From NCBI GenBank assembly GCA_024734495.1, contig JALMQS010000187.1:14837173-14901172 (forward strand): a stretch of DNA of 64,000 nucleotides. Direction: 5' to 3'. The position numbers were made by a program, and so were the translations under genes. Below, piece by piece: positions 9,641 to 22,117 of the stretch (the first letter of the stretch is position 1; each line of letters starts with the position of its first letter). Source of the DNA: Forficula auricularia (lineage: Eukaryota > Arthropoda > Insecta > Dermaptera > Forficulidae). The notes under the pieces were generated by a model that was not told where the DNA came from, made no database searches, and saw only the letters and a program-made list of their open reading frames with translations.

Positions 9641-12600
9641 TGGATGGCCACATCAAAATGTGTCAATTTATTTGTTTTTTGTTTAAATTTTAAGGAAAAT
9701 TTTCTATAGAAAAAAAAATAATTTTCTTCTTTTTGGTCTAATTTTCACAAAACTAAAAAGTTTTTTTCTTATTATTTTTATAAGTGGGTAAATAAAATTG
9801 CCTGTCTTGTTTCTATTGTAAGTTTTCGAGGTTAATAGTACACTCGATAAATGTAACTGAACGTGAATTAATAATAATAATAATAAGTGTTAAGCTTGCT
9901 TTGGCTCTCGGCTCGAAGAGAGCAGAATGAGTGAGGAGAGAGATAGAGATATTAAAATAAAAGGGGTAAAAGGGACAGGGAGAGGGTTAAGGGGTGTAGA
10001 GTACGGGGGTGCAATTTTTGACGTCCAGAAGTAGATATTCCCAGCCACACACATATAGAGAGAAATTTTCAATTGAAAAGAGAGAATTTAGATCTAGAAG
10101 TGTGTCTAGACAAACAAAAGGGGGTCAAAGTAAACGATTCAAATTTAATGAATATAATTAAGGTCTTTTAAAGGTTTTTACTCTATCGGACCCTCTTTTT
10201 TCCCCTCGGTCTTTTCTATTTTAAACATTCATGAAGCTTTTTTTTATGTATGTAATCAAATTTGTGGAAAAAGTGAAACTTTTTCAAACTCATCGCTACG
10301 CTGGCGCTGTTTGTAGTTTCAGTGAATTTAAAATTTTAAAACAGGGGTGTCCAACATTTTAGCCTACACGGAATGCGGCCCTATGAATCTCGAAAGATCC
10401 CTGCATTATCGAAGAGAAGGCCGAATAGATCAAGAGAAAGGCTGGATGGTGTAGTTGTTGAAGTTTTGAACCTTTTAGAGACAGGATTTTTATGCAGTAA
10501 AAATTGTCAAAATATGTAGTTAAAAATCCCTGAATATGCAAGTAATATGCGGAATAAATTGAAAAATGTAAATATATGCAGTAATAGATGGCAAAATAAA
10601 AATTTTTATTCACTAAAAAATTAAAATTGAAGACAAAAAGGCGGAGTGCTATGAAATAAATAAAATAATAAAGTAAGCTATAGACACCAAGTGTCAAATA
10701 TGTACTTTTATTGAGTAAAAAATTTCTCAAAATTCTCATTATATTTAATATATTAAAAAATCTTTAACCTCAAATCAATAATAGGTGCTCTTGAATAAAA
10801 TCAAACATAATAAATATAATAATATTTTAAAAAATGTGATCAAAAAATATGGGGGAAGGGGTAGTTTTATTTAACAGACAAGATTGTATTATATTACTTT
10901 TATTTTTTTATATTAACAAGCTTTTCTTATTGACATAAAAATAATAAACTAATAAAATAATTGCAAATATTTGTCCGGCTATAATCTGATCAGTACACTA
11001 ATTTACACATACTTTTACAAACACACATGAACACGCAATGGCCAAAATGGGCTATAGTTACCGAAGGCCATTAAAAAATAATAATAAAGAAATAATTAAC
11101 AAATGATCTATAAAATAATTAAAATTTGATTGTAATTGCGTATAATTTAATTTTACAAGTATTTTTCTAAATTATTTTCAGGTTATTATGTCTACGGTCA
11201 CTTAAAATTGATTTATACGATGAAAAGGAGCACTCCACATCCTCAGATCTAATAGGGGCAAATTTAAAGGAGCTTTGTAGATATATATTTCTTCATTTTT
11301 TTCATTCTTTCTCCGAAAATTTACTTTTAAAAAATTTGTATTTGGTGCGAAGTAGGCAATATTTGACAAAAAATCCTTCAAATATGCAATTTTATGTAAT
11401 ATTCTTCAAATATGCAATTTTATGCAATATTACTAATATGCAAAAATATGCGGTATAAAATTTAACCCAGAGTATCCTAGATGCATGATTCGGATAGATA
11501 ATTGATCCCCTGGGTCGTATGTGACGGCAAACAAAATATGCAATTGCATAGGAATCCGGTCTCTACTCATATCTATAGAAGCTCTTGTGATATTCTTAGA
11601 TGTTTTTGGAAGATATAAAATACGGAACTGGCTGTATACAAGTCCGACTCGCATTTGACCTTCTTAACTACTCGTATCTTAATATTTTATTTATTTATTT
11701 GCTTATTTATTACAATTGTTTTAAAACATATAAAGCGTTATTATTCACCCTCTTTTTTAAATTTAATTTATGAAAATGAATTTTTGCCAGCCATTGAAGA
11801 ATGCTATTTATAGAAATGATGTGCCATTTTTGGTAAAGCTAGTGTGTGTGTGTGAGTGAGAGGAAGAAGAGGAACGAGAGGGCATTTTAATTATTGCAAA
11901 GTACCATTAATTACTACTCATTTATATTCACAAGGAATTCATTTCGAGCATATTATAGCATTCCAGCTAAATACATTAAAACATTAAACTTTGTAGGAAT
12001 CTAGAAAAAGACGTATTCGATAATAATTTCAATTAAGTTAATTCTCCTCTCTTCCCCTTATAAAAAATCTTCTAGAATATTCATTTTGAAAATATATACT
12101 AGTAATTGTACCTTGTTTTTTTTCTAATTAGGTATTATAACTTTATCTAAATTATGATTATTATTCATTTAACTGGCAAGACAGAAAAAGTACGAAAAAA
12201 AACTCGTTAAATTACTTACTAATTATAATTTATATATACTATATACTTATATATGGATATTAATATTATATGTTCATCTCATTAAAAAATAGTATTTTTT
12301 TGTGTTTTCTACTATCTCATGTATACATTTATTAAAAATTTTATGATTTACATTACTACATTCTAATAAGGCAATTAGGCATTTGATATATTTATTTGAG
12401 TACTTAATATTTAAGACAGAATGAAATACAAGAATTCACATTTTTTTTACATGAAAACAGCAAAGTTTTTCTTGGTGAAATTTGTTAAGTGTTGCAGCTA
12501 AAATTACATTATTATTTTTTAGTCGTATTTTCTGGGACTTAAATATCTTTGGTCTATTAATTATAAATATTTATGGTTGACATTAAATTAAAATAATAAA

Positions 12601-13500
12601 TAAATTTTGCTTATTATTTGAAATCGTACTTTTATACTTACAGTAAATATGAGGAATTATTTATTGGGTCATAGACGTCTTCTTTTCACCTGATATGTCC
12701 TCTAATTTAGATCTTAAATTTCAGCCGAGTCGGGTTTTTAAAATATTCAAAATTTTACATTAACACTTTTTCTCAAATTATTATTATTATCTTATAATAT
12801 TAAATGATCAATTCTTATATACCAATATATAATAATATATACACTCCAAATCTCATAGGTCCATCAAATTGGACTTTAGGTGAATGAATGATGAATGATG
12901 TCACCTTCTCTTTTTATATAAGCTTATCAATACTATCTATACAAAATAATAATTAGCTTGCTCGACAACGCTGACGTGATTTTTTGAATTTTAAAACTCA
13001 CTGATAGTTCATGACAAATAAAATATATTAACATTAGGAAATTTAAATTTATAATAATTTAAAACCCACTTTGGGGTACAATTTTATAAAAGAATTACAT
13101 TACTTGACCATACCTTGTGTATGGCAAAGTAAAAAAGTTTTGTTAAATTAATATAAAGCTGAAGAAATAAATAAAAGTAGGCAATGATACAAATTGTCTT
13201 GGAAATGAAATCACCTTGAATAAATATAAAAAATACATCAAATATTTTTGAAAAATTTTGAATATTACCTCTAGTTCTAACGCATATATATTTATGTCTT
13301 ATTGACAATCATCGTTCCTCTAAGTACTCTAAGACATTAGTTTCCAAACTATTTTCCCACTCCTCCCCCTTTCATAACAGCCTTAAGTTCATAAATAACA
13401 TTTTTATCAAGTAATCAACCAGTAGGATTATATATAAACAGGGTGATTCACAAACAATATAAAAAATACGGGGTATTTTTGAAGGGGTCATATTAAATAA
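9641..13500. other. AT-rich DNA, mostly featureless
   Basis: No gene is supported. A hAT-style left end (CAGGGGTGTCCAACATTTTA) starts at about 10345 with no matching right end found. A short direct repeat (AATATGCAATTTTATG.AAT) lies at about 11384-11440. A purine-rich run is at about 9910-9990, and a GT run with a GAGA tract at about 11840-11880. The 126-aa minus-strand frame at 10359-10739 is low-complexity Phe/Tyr/Leu translation of AT-rich DNA, and I do not call it a gene. Confidence 0.5.
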
Positions 13501-13568
13501 AAAATGTTACATATAACTAGGTTATAATGAAAGGCAGTCCATAAATTATTTTATTTTATTCTATTTCC

Positions 13569-13601
13569 GACGTTTCGGAGACTTTTTCTCTCCTTCTTCA
13601 G
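13569..13601 (-). ncRNA. Hammerhead ribozyme motif, family B, intact core
   Basis: The minus strand gives CUGAAGA, extra A, stem II GGAGA/UCUCC (5 bp, A-rich loop), GAAAC, GUC. Stem I has CC/GG next to the core, an internal loop and an outer AUUC/GAAU pairing, the usual plan of a type I hammerhead. The base at position 7 is A, which the hammerhead core tolerates. The extra base between the CUGANGA box and stem II departs from the textbook consensus and could lower activity. Confidence 0.7.
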
Positions 13602-13708
13602 GGTATTGAATAGTTATTGATGGGTGAGTGTAATATTGTTGCTATCACTGAAAGGAGAGACAAATGGGAACCGAGTTATACTCACCCATCAATAACTATT
13701 CAATACCA

Positions 13709-13742
13709 TGAAGAAGGAGAGAAAAAAGTCTCTGAAACGTCG
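13709..13742 (+). ncRNA. Hammerhead motif, family B, core-mutant partner
   Basis: Reads AUGAAGA, A, GGAGAG..GUCUCU, GAAAC, GUC. The first core base (C3) has become A, which should break the essential C3-G8 pair, so this copy is predicted inactive. Stem I is still pairable. Confidence 0.6.
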
Positions 13743-13799
13743 GAAATTGAATAAAAATTAAATAATTTATGGACCGCCTTTCATTATAACCTAACTTTT

Positions 13800-14240
13800 A
13801 TTGCTTACCAGTCCTTCTTTCTAAGAAAATAAATAAAATTAGTTACATATACACTTGTATGGATATCTAGTTTGTTTCTAATTTAGCTTACGAGCTAGAA
13901 TACTCTGAATGATGGACAGACAGACTCCGTTTTGTATCGAAACTAAGATGAACCTTAAAAATTCAATGCCATCTATTAGGAATCTCTGAGATTAAAATAA
14001 AAAAATACTGGATTAATAAAAAAAAGCTCCATCTATTATATATACTCGGAACTAAAATAATACTAGAAGTTAAGAAAAATACAACGCCATCTATTATAGG
14101 TAAGTCAAACTACAATAATATAAAAATATTTATTAAAAAAATATTTAAAGAAGATTATACACATGGATTCTTCTAATGAATTAAAAGGAAAAAAAATAAT
14201 TGCAAGAACTTAAGCTTCTCTTTAAGAGTCTTAGGATATA
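13800..14240. other. AT-rich DNA
   Basis: No gene seen. A diverged direct repeat with the phrase CCATCTATTA recurs at about 13968, 14030 and 14090, spaced about 60 bp. Confidence 0.45.
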
Positions 14241-14241
14241 T

Positions 14242-14274
14242 ATGTTTCCAGGCTGCTTCGCAGCCTGGAAACAT
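14242..14274. other. Perfect GC-rich hairpin
   Basis: A 15-bp stem without mismatch: the arm TGTTTCCAGGCTGC and its exact complement around a TTC loop. It stands alone in AT-rich DNA. As it lacks a following T-run in either direction, it does not look like a terminator. It may be a transposon terminal hairpin. Confidence 0.75.
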
Positions 14275-14879
14275 CTATCAACGTCCGTTCGATCTACGTG
14301 TAGCAAAACGCCTTGTTTTCCTAATGAGAGAGCCTCTCCTTGACTCCCGAGACTTTCGTCTTAATAATAAAAATTTGGAACTTCTATATATATACCATTC
14401 ATGCTAATTTCGAAATCTCCACTAGGGAATCTATTTTTCAGCCCTTCGTAAAAATTTATTCAAGAATTAGAATAAAATTCACTTAACGAAATCAAACACT
14501 AGAATTTTCTGCACATTTTGAATAAAACCGAATTCAATTTGAAGCCCAAATAACAGAGAAAAAAATTTCTAAAAATATTCCTTTAAAATGTCATCCAATT
14601 AATTTATTAATTATACATCAAAATGTTAATTATTTTACTTCAAATGGTCATATTGTCCTCTAGAATATTATTTTAATAATATTTCAGTCATTTTTTATCT
14701 GGAAATTAAATTATTTTTATTTTTTATTCAACCGTATATAATATATGATTATTCCCTTGCAATGCTTTCCTAATTTGCCTATGATTGAACCAAGCTCTGC
14801 CTGTCCAGACTTGTCAGCGCCTCCCTTTATATGAGATGTTCCAATATAGAAAAGCGTCTCATAAAGATTTTTAATTATT

Positions 14880-15135
14880 AAATGGCTCAAATTGTATTTT
14901 TTGATTTCTCTGCTTATGCTTTATGCCCTTACGGTGCCGCTTGATTCAGCCATCTCTCTGTATACTAGCACGCCAGAGCCCTGGGAAAGGAGATTTATAA
15001 AGGCTAATTTTCGAGCGCAGGGTGCGTCCCTTCCTTGGCTAATTGCATTGAGGCCACTTCTAGCTCAATCAAAAAAGTTAAGCAATCTTAATTAGTTCAG
15101 AGACCAACTCCTAATCGGTTACCGCTCTCTGGATA
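14880..15135 (+). repeat. Island with 5S rRNA-like segment (possible 5S-derived SINE)
   Basis: Less AT-rich than its surroundings. The segment AAGTTAAGCAATC..AATTAGTTC..GAGACC (about 15075-15107) follows the order of the 5S rRNA internal promoter (AAGTTAAGCAAC, then GGTTAGTAC, then GAGACC). The rest of 5S rRNA is not recognisable. It could be a SINE3-type remnant or chance. The 67-aa frame at 14892-15095 is probably not a gene. Confidence 0.3.
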
Positions 15136-16146
15136 GATTCGAAAAATATAAATATATACCTATATATTTTTTATTTTTTTATAATTAATTAATTAATTAA
15201 TAATCTTTGAAAATATCAATGAATGTTGAATAGCGTCCTATTTATTCTCATTTCAATGGTATCGAAAAGATTATTTATTTATTTATTTCCAACTGTTTCT
15301 GCGTTCAGTGGGTGTTGATTTATTTAATTTAAGAAATGAAATTTTCAATATTTTCAAAGAAAATTAAAATTTTATAAATATAATATCCTTTAGATATGGT
15401 AATTTCAAATTATGTTATTTAATTTTTTTTCTATAAGTACAAAATATATAGAGGGGAAAATGAATTTGATCATTCAAAAAAATGAATAAATAATTACACT
15501 TCTAGCTACAACCGGAATCAAATTAAATATATAAATAAGCATTTATGAATAATTATTAATTATTAATATATAAAAAAATCTTTGAATAAGTTAATTAATA
15601 ATTATTATTATATAAAATATTCTTTTCATTCTCAATCCATTAGTAGGTATAATTCTAGTTTATTTATCATCTTCATCATCGAATGTATATTCCTAAGACT
15701 GGTTTGACGCAACCATCTCTACTAAACTCTCATACCAAATTTTTCACTTTTTTAAAAGCCCTACATCTCATATATTTCATTATCTGGGGGATATACTCCA
15801 ATCTATTGAATAATCCATATTTTTTCTTTCCCATTTCGACCTCTTAAAATATTCCCTACAAATCTCTCATGTTTTAACGTGTGTCCTATCATCTGAAAAT
15901 TCCACTTCTTATTTTTTCCACAGCGTTCTTTCTTTTTTATCTACTTCTTAATAAATAGGGGTCATCTAAGTAATAAAAAATGCACCTGAAATATTCAATA
16001 GTTAAGTTTAGAATGTCTTTTGAAATAACGTTTTAGACAGTCAAGTATCCCTAATTTGTTTCAGGAGGAAGGAAGCTAAAAAATTAGAATTTTATAAAAA
16101 TAATATAGGTATTTGTTAATATAATTGAAAGTTATAATAAATACAA
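15136..16146. other. AT-rich DNA
   Basis: No gene, RNA or strong repeat seen. Simple AT and ATTT runs occur. Confidence 0.45.
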
Positions 16147-16335
16147 AAAAAGAGTGTGTCTTCTGCTGGAACTAAAAATTTTTTATTTATAACAAGACTA
16201 TAGTTTCGAGAGCTTTGCTTACATTAATTCCTGCGAATCAATTGTAATAGACTGATGAAGAGGGCAAAGCTCTCGAAACTATAGTATCGTTATAAATAAA
16301 AAATGTATAATTCCAGCAGAAGACACACTCTTTTA
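16147..16335. mobile_element. Hammerhead foldback element C, 189 bp
   Basis: The arms of about 70 bp begin AAAAGAGTGTGTCTTCTGCT and pair with the complement ending at 16335. The right arm holds a complete hammerhead motif; the left arm keeps only its 3' half (GAAAC and half of stem II). A partial relative of the left arm is at about 51706-51775. Confidence 0.8.
16252..16288 (+). ncRNA. Hammerhead ribozyme motif, family C
   Basis: CUGAUGA, extra A, stem II GAGGGC-AAA-GCUCUC (6 bp with one G-U), GAAAC, UAUA, GUA before UC. Stem I can start GA/UC, followed by an internal loop and UAA/UUA. The presumed cleavage triplet is GUA, allowed by the UH rule but weaker than GUC. Confidence 0.7.
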
Positions 16336-16339
16336 TTGT

Positions 16340-17556
16340 CTCCTTCAATTTACAAAAATTCGGCTACTTTTGGCAAAAAACTTTCAGTTTAATTTATAAT
16401 AAATACAATTTTCACAAATATATTCTACTTGATTTTCGTGAATTTACATTATTCAAAACCTTCCTACGATTGTCGAAAATATAGAAAAATTAAGTCACAT
16501 CGGCGTCGCCGTCCAAGCCGATTATAATAATTATAGATGGATTGCAAAGTTTCGGTTAAATAAATAAATGTTATAATTGAATAAATATAGAATTTGTTTT
16601 TATTTACTTGACAGAATTTTATTTTGAATTTTAAAGGCCCTCAAAAATACTAGTTGCCTATAGGGTCTTGCATTTTCTCTAAAATTTATTAAAATTATTA
16701 GCTTAAAACCCACATACTGGAGTCCAAGGGGCGTAGCTCTCTGGTCAGCAAAGGCGGGATTCGCAGCTGGTAAATAAATAATATATATACAACATTTGCT
16801 CATTAAATAGTAGGTATAAGATACAAGTTTGATATGATCTTTGGCCTTACGTTCCATTTTGAGCGTCGTAGGGAGTGCGGGTACTTTATAGCCCACCAGC
16901 ATTGAAGCTATATTCACGTGAAAAGTTCATTCATTGTATATAGAGCTATCTATTAGTAATATTAAACATTAATCTTTTCATCAATGTTTTTTTATCTTCG
17001 AATTGAATTGATAATTGACAATACTTAATCCAAAAAAGGGAGATTGTTTCGTTTTATTCACACGATTATTTATAATAAAAGGGCCATTTCAATGGTATAC
17101 TCTCTCTCCCTGTATATATATTTATATTTCAGGGTGTTAATGAATGCTATTTAATATAATTATTCATATATATATGGGTGTATATTTTAATTCATGTTGT
17201 GTGTCATGAAATCTCATTTATTAATCGACCCACTCATTAAACGCCAAATTAAAATTGCTAAAAGGTTTGACTGGGATAATAATTAAAAACTTCTCGTTTT
17301 TAATTTTCAATACCTATATAATATATATGTGTCCATATTTGTATAACATGTGAATAAATAATAAATAAATTGATATAATAAGCTATTATACGTATATGTT
17401 GATGATCCACTTGTTTAGTATTTAATATAATTTATAATTATTTATGTATACATATACACAAATGTTATGAAATGGGCAGTTTTTATTTATTTATTTATTT
17501 CAAAGTAGCATTGAATTTTTTTGACATGGATAATTTATAATTATTTTGGGGAATTT
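16340..17556. other. AT-rich DNA
   Basis: No gene supported. A GC-richer piece at about 16497-16525 and another at 16725-16765 look unique. The 105-aa minus-strand frame at 16600-16917 shows no recognisable domain and is probably spurious. Confidence 0.45.
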
Positions 17557-17640
17557 TTATATATTACTAGCTTCAAGGCCCACCTTCGGCGGGCCTTTTG
17601 CTAGCTCAGGGGGCTTCGCCCCTGGACTCCCAATTTTATA
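17557..17640. repeat. GC hairpin pair
   Basis: Two hairpins lie side by side: GGCCC-ACCTTCGGC-GGGCC and CAGGGG-GCTTCG-CCCCTG. A relative of the first (CCGCCTTCGGTGGGC with GCTAGC) is at about 60322-60352. Such hairpins often mark transposon termini; the parent element is not identified. Confidence 0.55.
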
Positions 17641-18189
17641 TTTAACTTCCACAAACAAGATCGGATTCTTTTACCATGCTAAATTAGGACGTTTTTAAAG
17701 CATTGGGTTCTAAATTGGTTGAATATAAATATTTAATTGATTAAAGGCGCCTGGCCTTAAGAGGCGCCGCCATCCCATCCACTTGCTCCCTCTTCCCTTG
17801 GCTTGGGGTCGTTGACGTTGACGTTGACGTCTACACTCCAGATGACCTTGACCCCGTTACGTCTTCTTTTTATCTTCTAGAAAATAATATTTTTCAGACT
17901 TTGTTTTTAATTATTCTTTTTCTTTGTTTCAGGTAAGAAATCAACTAGTATTTGAATTTTAATTACTCTACACCCAATAGACGACGTAAGTACTAAAAAA
18001 TACTTATACTAAGTTTATTTGTTTACACTTCATTATTACGTTTTCGAGAAGATTTTTAATGATATATGTAAATTCACTATTTTTTTTTTTAAATCACGAT
18101 AAGCGTGACATCTCTTAGAGATATATAGAATTGATAATTACTTATAAAATTAAGCAAATTCACCCCTTCTGACATCTTTTGTTTTTTAA

Positions 18190-18410
18190 TTTATTTATTG
18201 TCACCGGGAACAAAGCCCATTTAGACAGCACACCAGTAATGTGTTAGTAGGGTTCGTGAGGGAGCCGAATTTTAGCCGGAAGAAATTGTAAATGCTATCC
18301 ATGCTTGAACCCGCGTCTCCCGCTTGAACATCGTCATCAACGATGCTGAAGCTGTCCCAGAGCCTTGGCCAGCTCGGACAACCCGACTCCTCTTCTCGCA
18401 TCTATATTGC
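18190..18410 (-). mobile_element. tRNA-derived SINE-like repeat (type 3), reversed
   Basis: The minus strand reads GTCGGGTTGTCCGAGCTGGC at its head, resembling a tRNA-Ser start, and later GGGAGACGCGGGTTCAAGC, which fits a B box. A diverged second copy is at about 18775-18915, also reversed. The variable region is longer than in a normal tRNA, and I do not think it is a working tRNA gene. Confidence 0.55.
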
Positions 18411-18774
18411 GACAAAATTATTACCTAATTTATAGTAATAATATAAAATTCAACACTGTTTATGCCTTTATCATAACAACGCTTTAAAATCTCAATAAGA
18501 TTATTTCTACTCTACATATTTTACCGCTAAAAACTATAAAATCTATTATTCTTCAAAAGATTTATTTATTTAGAGAATCTTCACTTAAATTCGCTAGGTA
18601 TTTTTCTTTTTGATTATAGTTTAATTAATCAACTGCTTGTTTTGTTTTGATTCAAACACTTATTAATAATTAGAATAATCAAAAACCGATCAAAATATTT
18701 TTTCCCAAAATTGAGATCTGATTCTAAATTTATATTAAGAACTCAAACTTAGCATTTTCGTTACCACAAAGAAA

Positions 18775-18915
18775 AGGATAGCCGACTCGACCACCGTGGG
18801 TCAAACCCGCACTCAAAAAGAGAATTTTTCTCTCGGTACGCCAAACGCTTGTTCCCTAAACCCATAGGCAACCCAATCACGAAGGCGGACAGGCCCAACA
18901 ACCCGCATCCTATAA
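18775..18915 (-). mobile_element. tRNA-derived SINE-like repeat (type 3), second copy
   Basis: The minus strand has ATGCGGGTTGTTGGGCCTG and GAGTGCGGGTTTGACCC, parallel to the copy at 18190-18410 but more diverged. Confidence 0.45.
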
Positions 18916-19639
18916 AATTACTCTAATATAAATAATTTATATGAATGTTAAAACAGGGTTTAAAATTAAGGATTTTGTGACTAGTTTTCAAGTTTGAAGC
19001 AGAGTTTGATCATAATGGGATTTTTATCGTAAATTTGTGTTAAAAAGTTTAATAGAAACCTTTAAAAAGAAGATTAGACCCTGACAGATTGATTTCTTGT
19101 CCCAAACACCCCATAAACTGGATTTTTGATCGAAATCGTTAGAATCGTTTTTGATAAAAGCTATTATATACAAATACAAGAATTGCTAATTTAATAGGGA
19201 CCGTGCGTCACGACTAGCGCCAACTGGCAACGAAAATGTAATCTTCGGGGGATGATTTATTAAACATCCAAGACAAAAATACTCGCTCACGGCCACCTAG
19301 GCTCCGTGCACTCTTTTATCTAAGATATATACTATAATACAATATATGCCCCAATTCTCCCAAATTATTTGAATAAATAAACACAAGAGAGCGCTAGCTT
19401 CTGCAGTTCCTATAGCATAAGATTAAATTTACACAGTGTGGCTACACTTTATTGTAATCTTCTCTTTTCTTTAATTTAATCTATAACGTTTATTAAATTA
19501 CTAATTCAGTGATGTTACCGATAATATAATCATATTTAATTCATCCTCCCTTTTCTCTAACCACTTATATAACAAACTTTAAAAATAAATAAATAATTAT
19601 ATTCGATGCTTGCTTGTATTTTTAATATTCTTGCAAGAG

Positions 19640-20120
19640 CATTATACCCACATAGAGCCTGTGGTGAATGTTACTTTCTACCCCTCTGAAGCCGCCGCAG
19701 TTTGACCCTCGTTTTATCTACCCCTTATTTACCCCTCTTTACCCCCTCTGCCTCTCTACTTTATTATGCTGAATTCCACTGAAAACCCCACACCAACGTC
19801 ATATCGTTTCTAAAATCGAACAAAAAAATATAAGGGTGAACGCGGGGGCGGGGATAAGAGGAGGTGGTTCACGCGGGGGGTGAAATGAATCAATGCCAAT
19901 TCTTTCCAGGCTTTGATTCCATCTTTGTCGTACTAATGCATGGAGTCGTTACAAACGATTTGCAGCTGTGTGAGTGAACGTATATAGGATCGGATAAACG
20001 CACAGTTGCCAAAATGTCCATATATATGTATATATACACACACATTTGAAAAGGGGTAAAAGGGGTAAGGGCAAGAGTGGTGGGGGTAACATAAAAATAT
20101 CGCCAGTAAATTATCAAACA
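19640..20120. other. Less AT-rich unique island
   Basis: Contains pyrimidine-rich (TACCCCTC) and purine-rich (GGGGTAAAAGG) runs and a short TATATA stretch. Two overlapping minus-strand frames (19890-20121) show no domain. It may be regulatory, or a poorly conserved exon or UTR of a gene outside the window. Confidence 0.35.
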
Positions 20121-20690
20121 TTCGATCTAATATATAGAATATCGTTTAAATAATGTTGAAAAAAATCGCTCTATGCAAATGATAGGGTTTCGCATCAAGG
20201 AAATGAATGACATTAAAAAAAAATACCCGAGCATTGATAATATTATATAAAAAAAAAATTATATTTTTCAGAGTTGTCGATATCATTTTAAATATACTCG
20301 AAACATGGCTAATAATACTACTAATAATAATATTATTACAATAAAATTGCAGTAACAGCAGATTTAATATTATATTAAAACATGTGGGGTATATGTAATT
20401 GACAATGAAATTTTGACATATTCAAAAACACTGAGTGAAAAATATATTTTCCCTTAATATTATTAGAAAGTATATTAATTCTTTCTAATATTGTAAAAGA
20501 ACAATTTTTCAAAAAAAGTAAAAATGTTTACGCTTTTTAGATATGGTCCTGAAATTGTGATCTACCGCCCCAAGCTTTAAACCTATCTTACTAATAAATG
20601 TATTAAATATAATAACTATTAATTAAAACAAAGATGTGATTTTTTTTTTAAGAAAAAAAAAGATGAATTTTTTTTCCAAAAATTCAACTC
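20121..20690. other. AT-rich DNA
   Basis: Nothing recognised apart from homopolymer and ATA runs. Confidence 0.4.
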
Positions 20691-20699
20691 ACTTGTGGA

Positions 20700-21540
20700 A
20701 AATGCAAAAAATATACTAATATGATTTTATGAATATTTTAAGCCGTTGTTTTGCTAAAAGTATAAACAAATAAACAAGTGTTTTTTCAATTTTATTTTTA
20801 ATAATTATTGTTTTTTTTTCATTTTAAAACCCACTAATAATTACATTTTAAAATTTGAGAATTTAATTAATTAGATAGCTAGATGAAAAATAAAAAAAAT
20901 TAATAGTTTACTTTAAAATATCACAATTGAGGGTCCGGTTAGCCGAGGGGTTAGCGTACCAGCCTGCTAATCAAGTGGACCTGAGTTCTAATCCGACTTG
21001 AAGCAATGATCCCTGCATAGAAGTCTTAATTTAATATCACTATCGTAAATTGGCTAATGGCTAGAAGGGCCGAAAAACAAAAAAAAAATATTCTAGGGTC
21101 ACAATATCTAAAATTTTAGTAAATAATATTTTTATATTGCATGTCAGAGGGCTTCATCCCCTCTGGGAGTTATATGTTGCATGTTGTAGAGTTTTGTCTC
21201 AAGGGTTAAACTAACTGCCCGGAAAGCAGGTTAGTGCCCGGGAGGATGAGTCCCTCTGACATGCAATATAAAAATATTTTCTACTAAAATCTTAGATACT
21301 GTGACCATAGAATTGTATTTTTTTTTTTTCAAATAAACAATGAATATTTTTTATTTTTATCTAGCTATCTAAATAATTAAATTCCCAAATTTTAATATAT
21401 AATTATTAGTGGGTTTTAAATAAAAAAAAACAATAATTATTAAAAAGTAAATTGATAAAACACATGCTTATTTGTTATACTTTTAGCAAAACAACGGCTT
21501 AAAATGCCTATAAAATCATTCAAAAAATATATTTTCTGAA
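20700..21540. mobile_element. Large inverted-repeat element, ~840 bp
   Basis: The outer arms carry AAGCCGTTGTTTTGCTAAAA (left, about 20740) and its complement (right, about 21482). Further in are a shared AAAACCCACTAATAATTA block and a TATTTTTATATTGCATGTCA block around a GC-rich centre (CTGCCCGGAAAGCAGG). A tRNA-derived SINE (20931-21093) interrupts the left arm. The element is non-coding. Related centre sequences appear at about 60060-60180. Confidence 0.75.
20931..21093 (+). mobile_element. tRNA-derived SINE (type 1), nested
   Basis: Head GGTCCGGTTAGCCGAGGGGT, B-box-like GAGTTCTAATCC, tail TATCGTAAATTGGCTAATGG plus poly-A. It inserted in the left arm of the large inverted repeat and so is younger than it. 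Confidence 0.8.
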
Positions 21541-21544
21541 TTTT

Positions 21545-22117
21545 TAAGCAGTAAGTCTTGATGCTAAAAACCCTAAACTTTCTTTTTGATATATATTATG
21601 TCCATTTGAAACCAAACAGGCAGAAAAAAATAATGGTTTAAATTATTAATTACTTTATATTAGTTTCGGGGTTATAAGAAGAGCTGGGTAAATTTTTCAC
21701 GGGAGCGCCTGTAATATATGCAACCATTTCGACCGTTAATTTTATTTTTTGAGAATACGGCAGGCATCAATATTAGCTACATTAAATAAAAAAATTATTT
21801 TTCTATTTATGAATGAATCTAATTATTCTTACAATTTCTGAGTATATGAAAATTAGATTCTGATTAAAAAATATTTCAATAGATATAAAATATAACATTA
21901 AAAAATTCCACATATTACAATGGTTAAGCTTATATGGAAGAATTTTTAATTATTGACTACAAAATGGCGCAGGCAATCAAAAATCTGACCAGTGATTGTC
22001 AATCTTTAACTAAATAGGATCTCTAGTTCGTCAAAAAATTCGATTCTGATACCCACTTTAATTCAAAGGCGAAAAGTTCGTCCTATTACCAAAATGTTTA
22101 TATATTTCAATTTGAGG
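21545..22117. other. AT-rich DNA
   Basis: No gene seen. Fragments after 21544 resemble the repeat at about 26725-26900 and 61750-61935. Confidence 0.4.

Larger units (their letters stand above)
13519..13793. mobile_element. Hammerhead foldback element B, 275 bp
   Basis: Long inverted repeats (AGGTTATAATGAAAGGC at the left; its complement ending at 13793) enclose a central segment of ~60 bp. AACT is found on both outer flanks (possible 4-bp target duplication). Each arm carries a hammerhead motif pointing outward: an intact one on the minus strand (13569-13601) and a damaged one on the plus strand (13709-13742). No protein is encoded. Confidence 0.8.

Noticed and set aside
10359..10739. 126-aa hydrophobic minus-strand frame
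   Set aside because: Low-complexity Phe/Tyr/Leu/Ile translation typical of AT-rich DNA; looks membrane-like only by composition.
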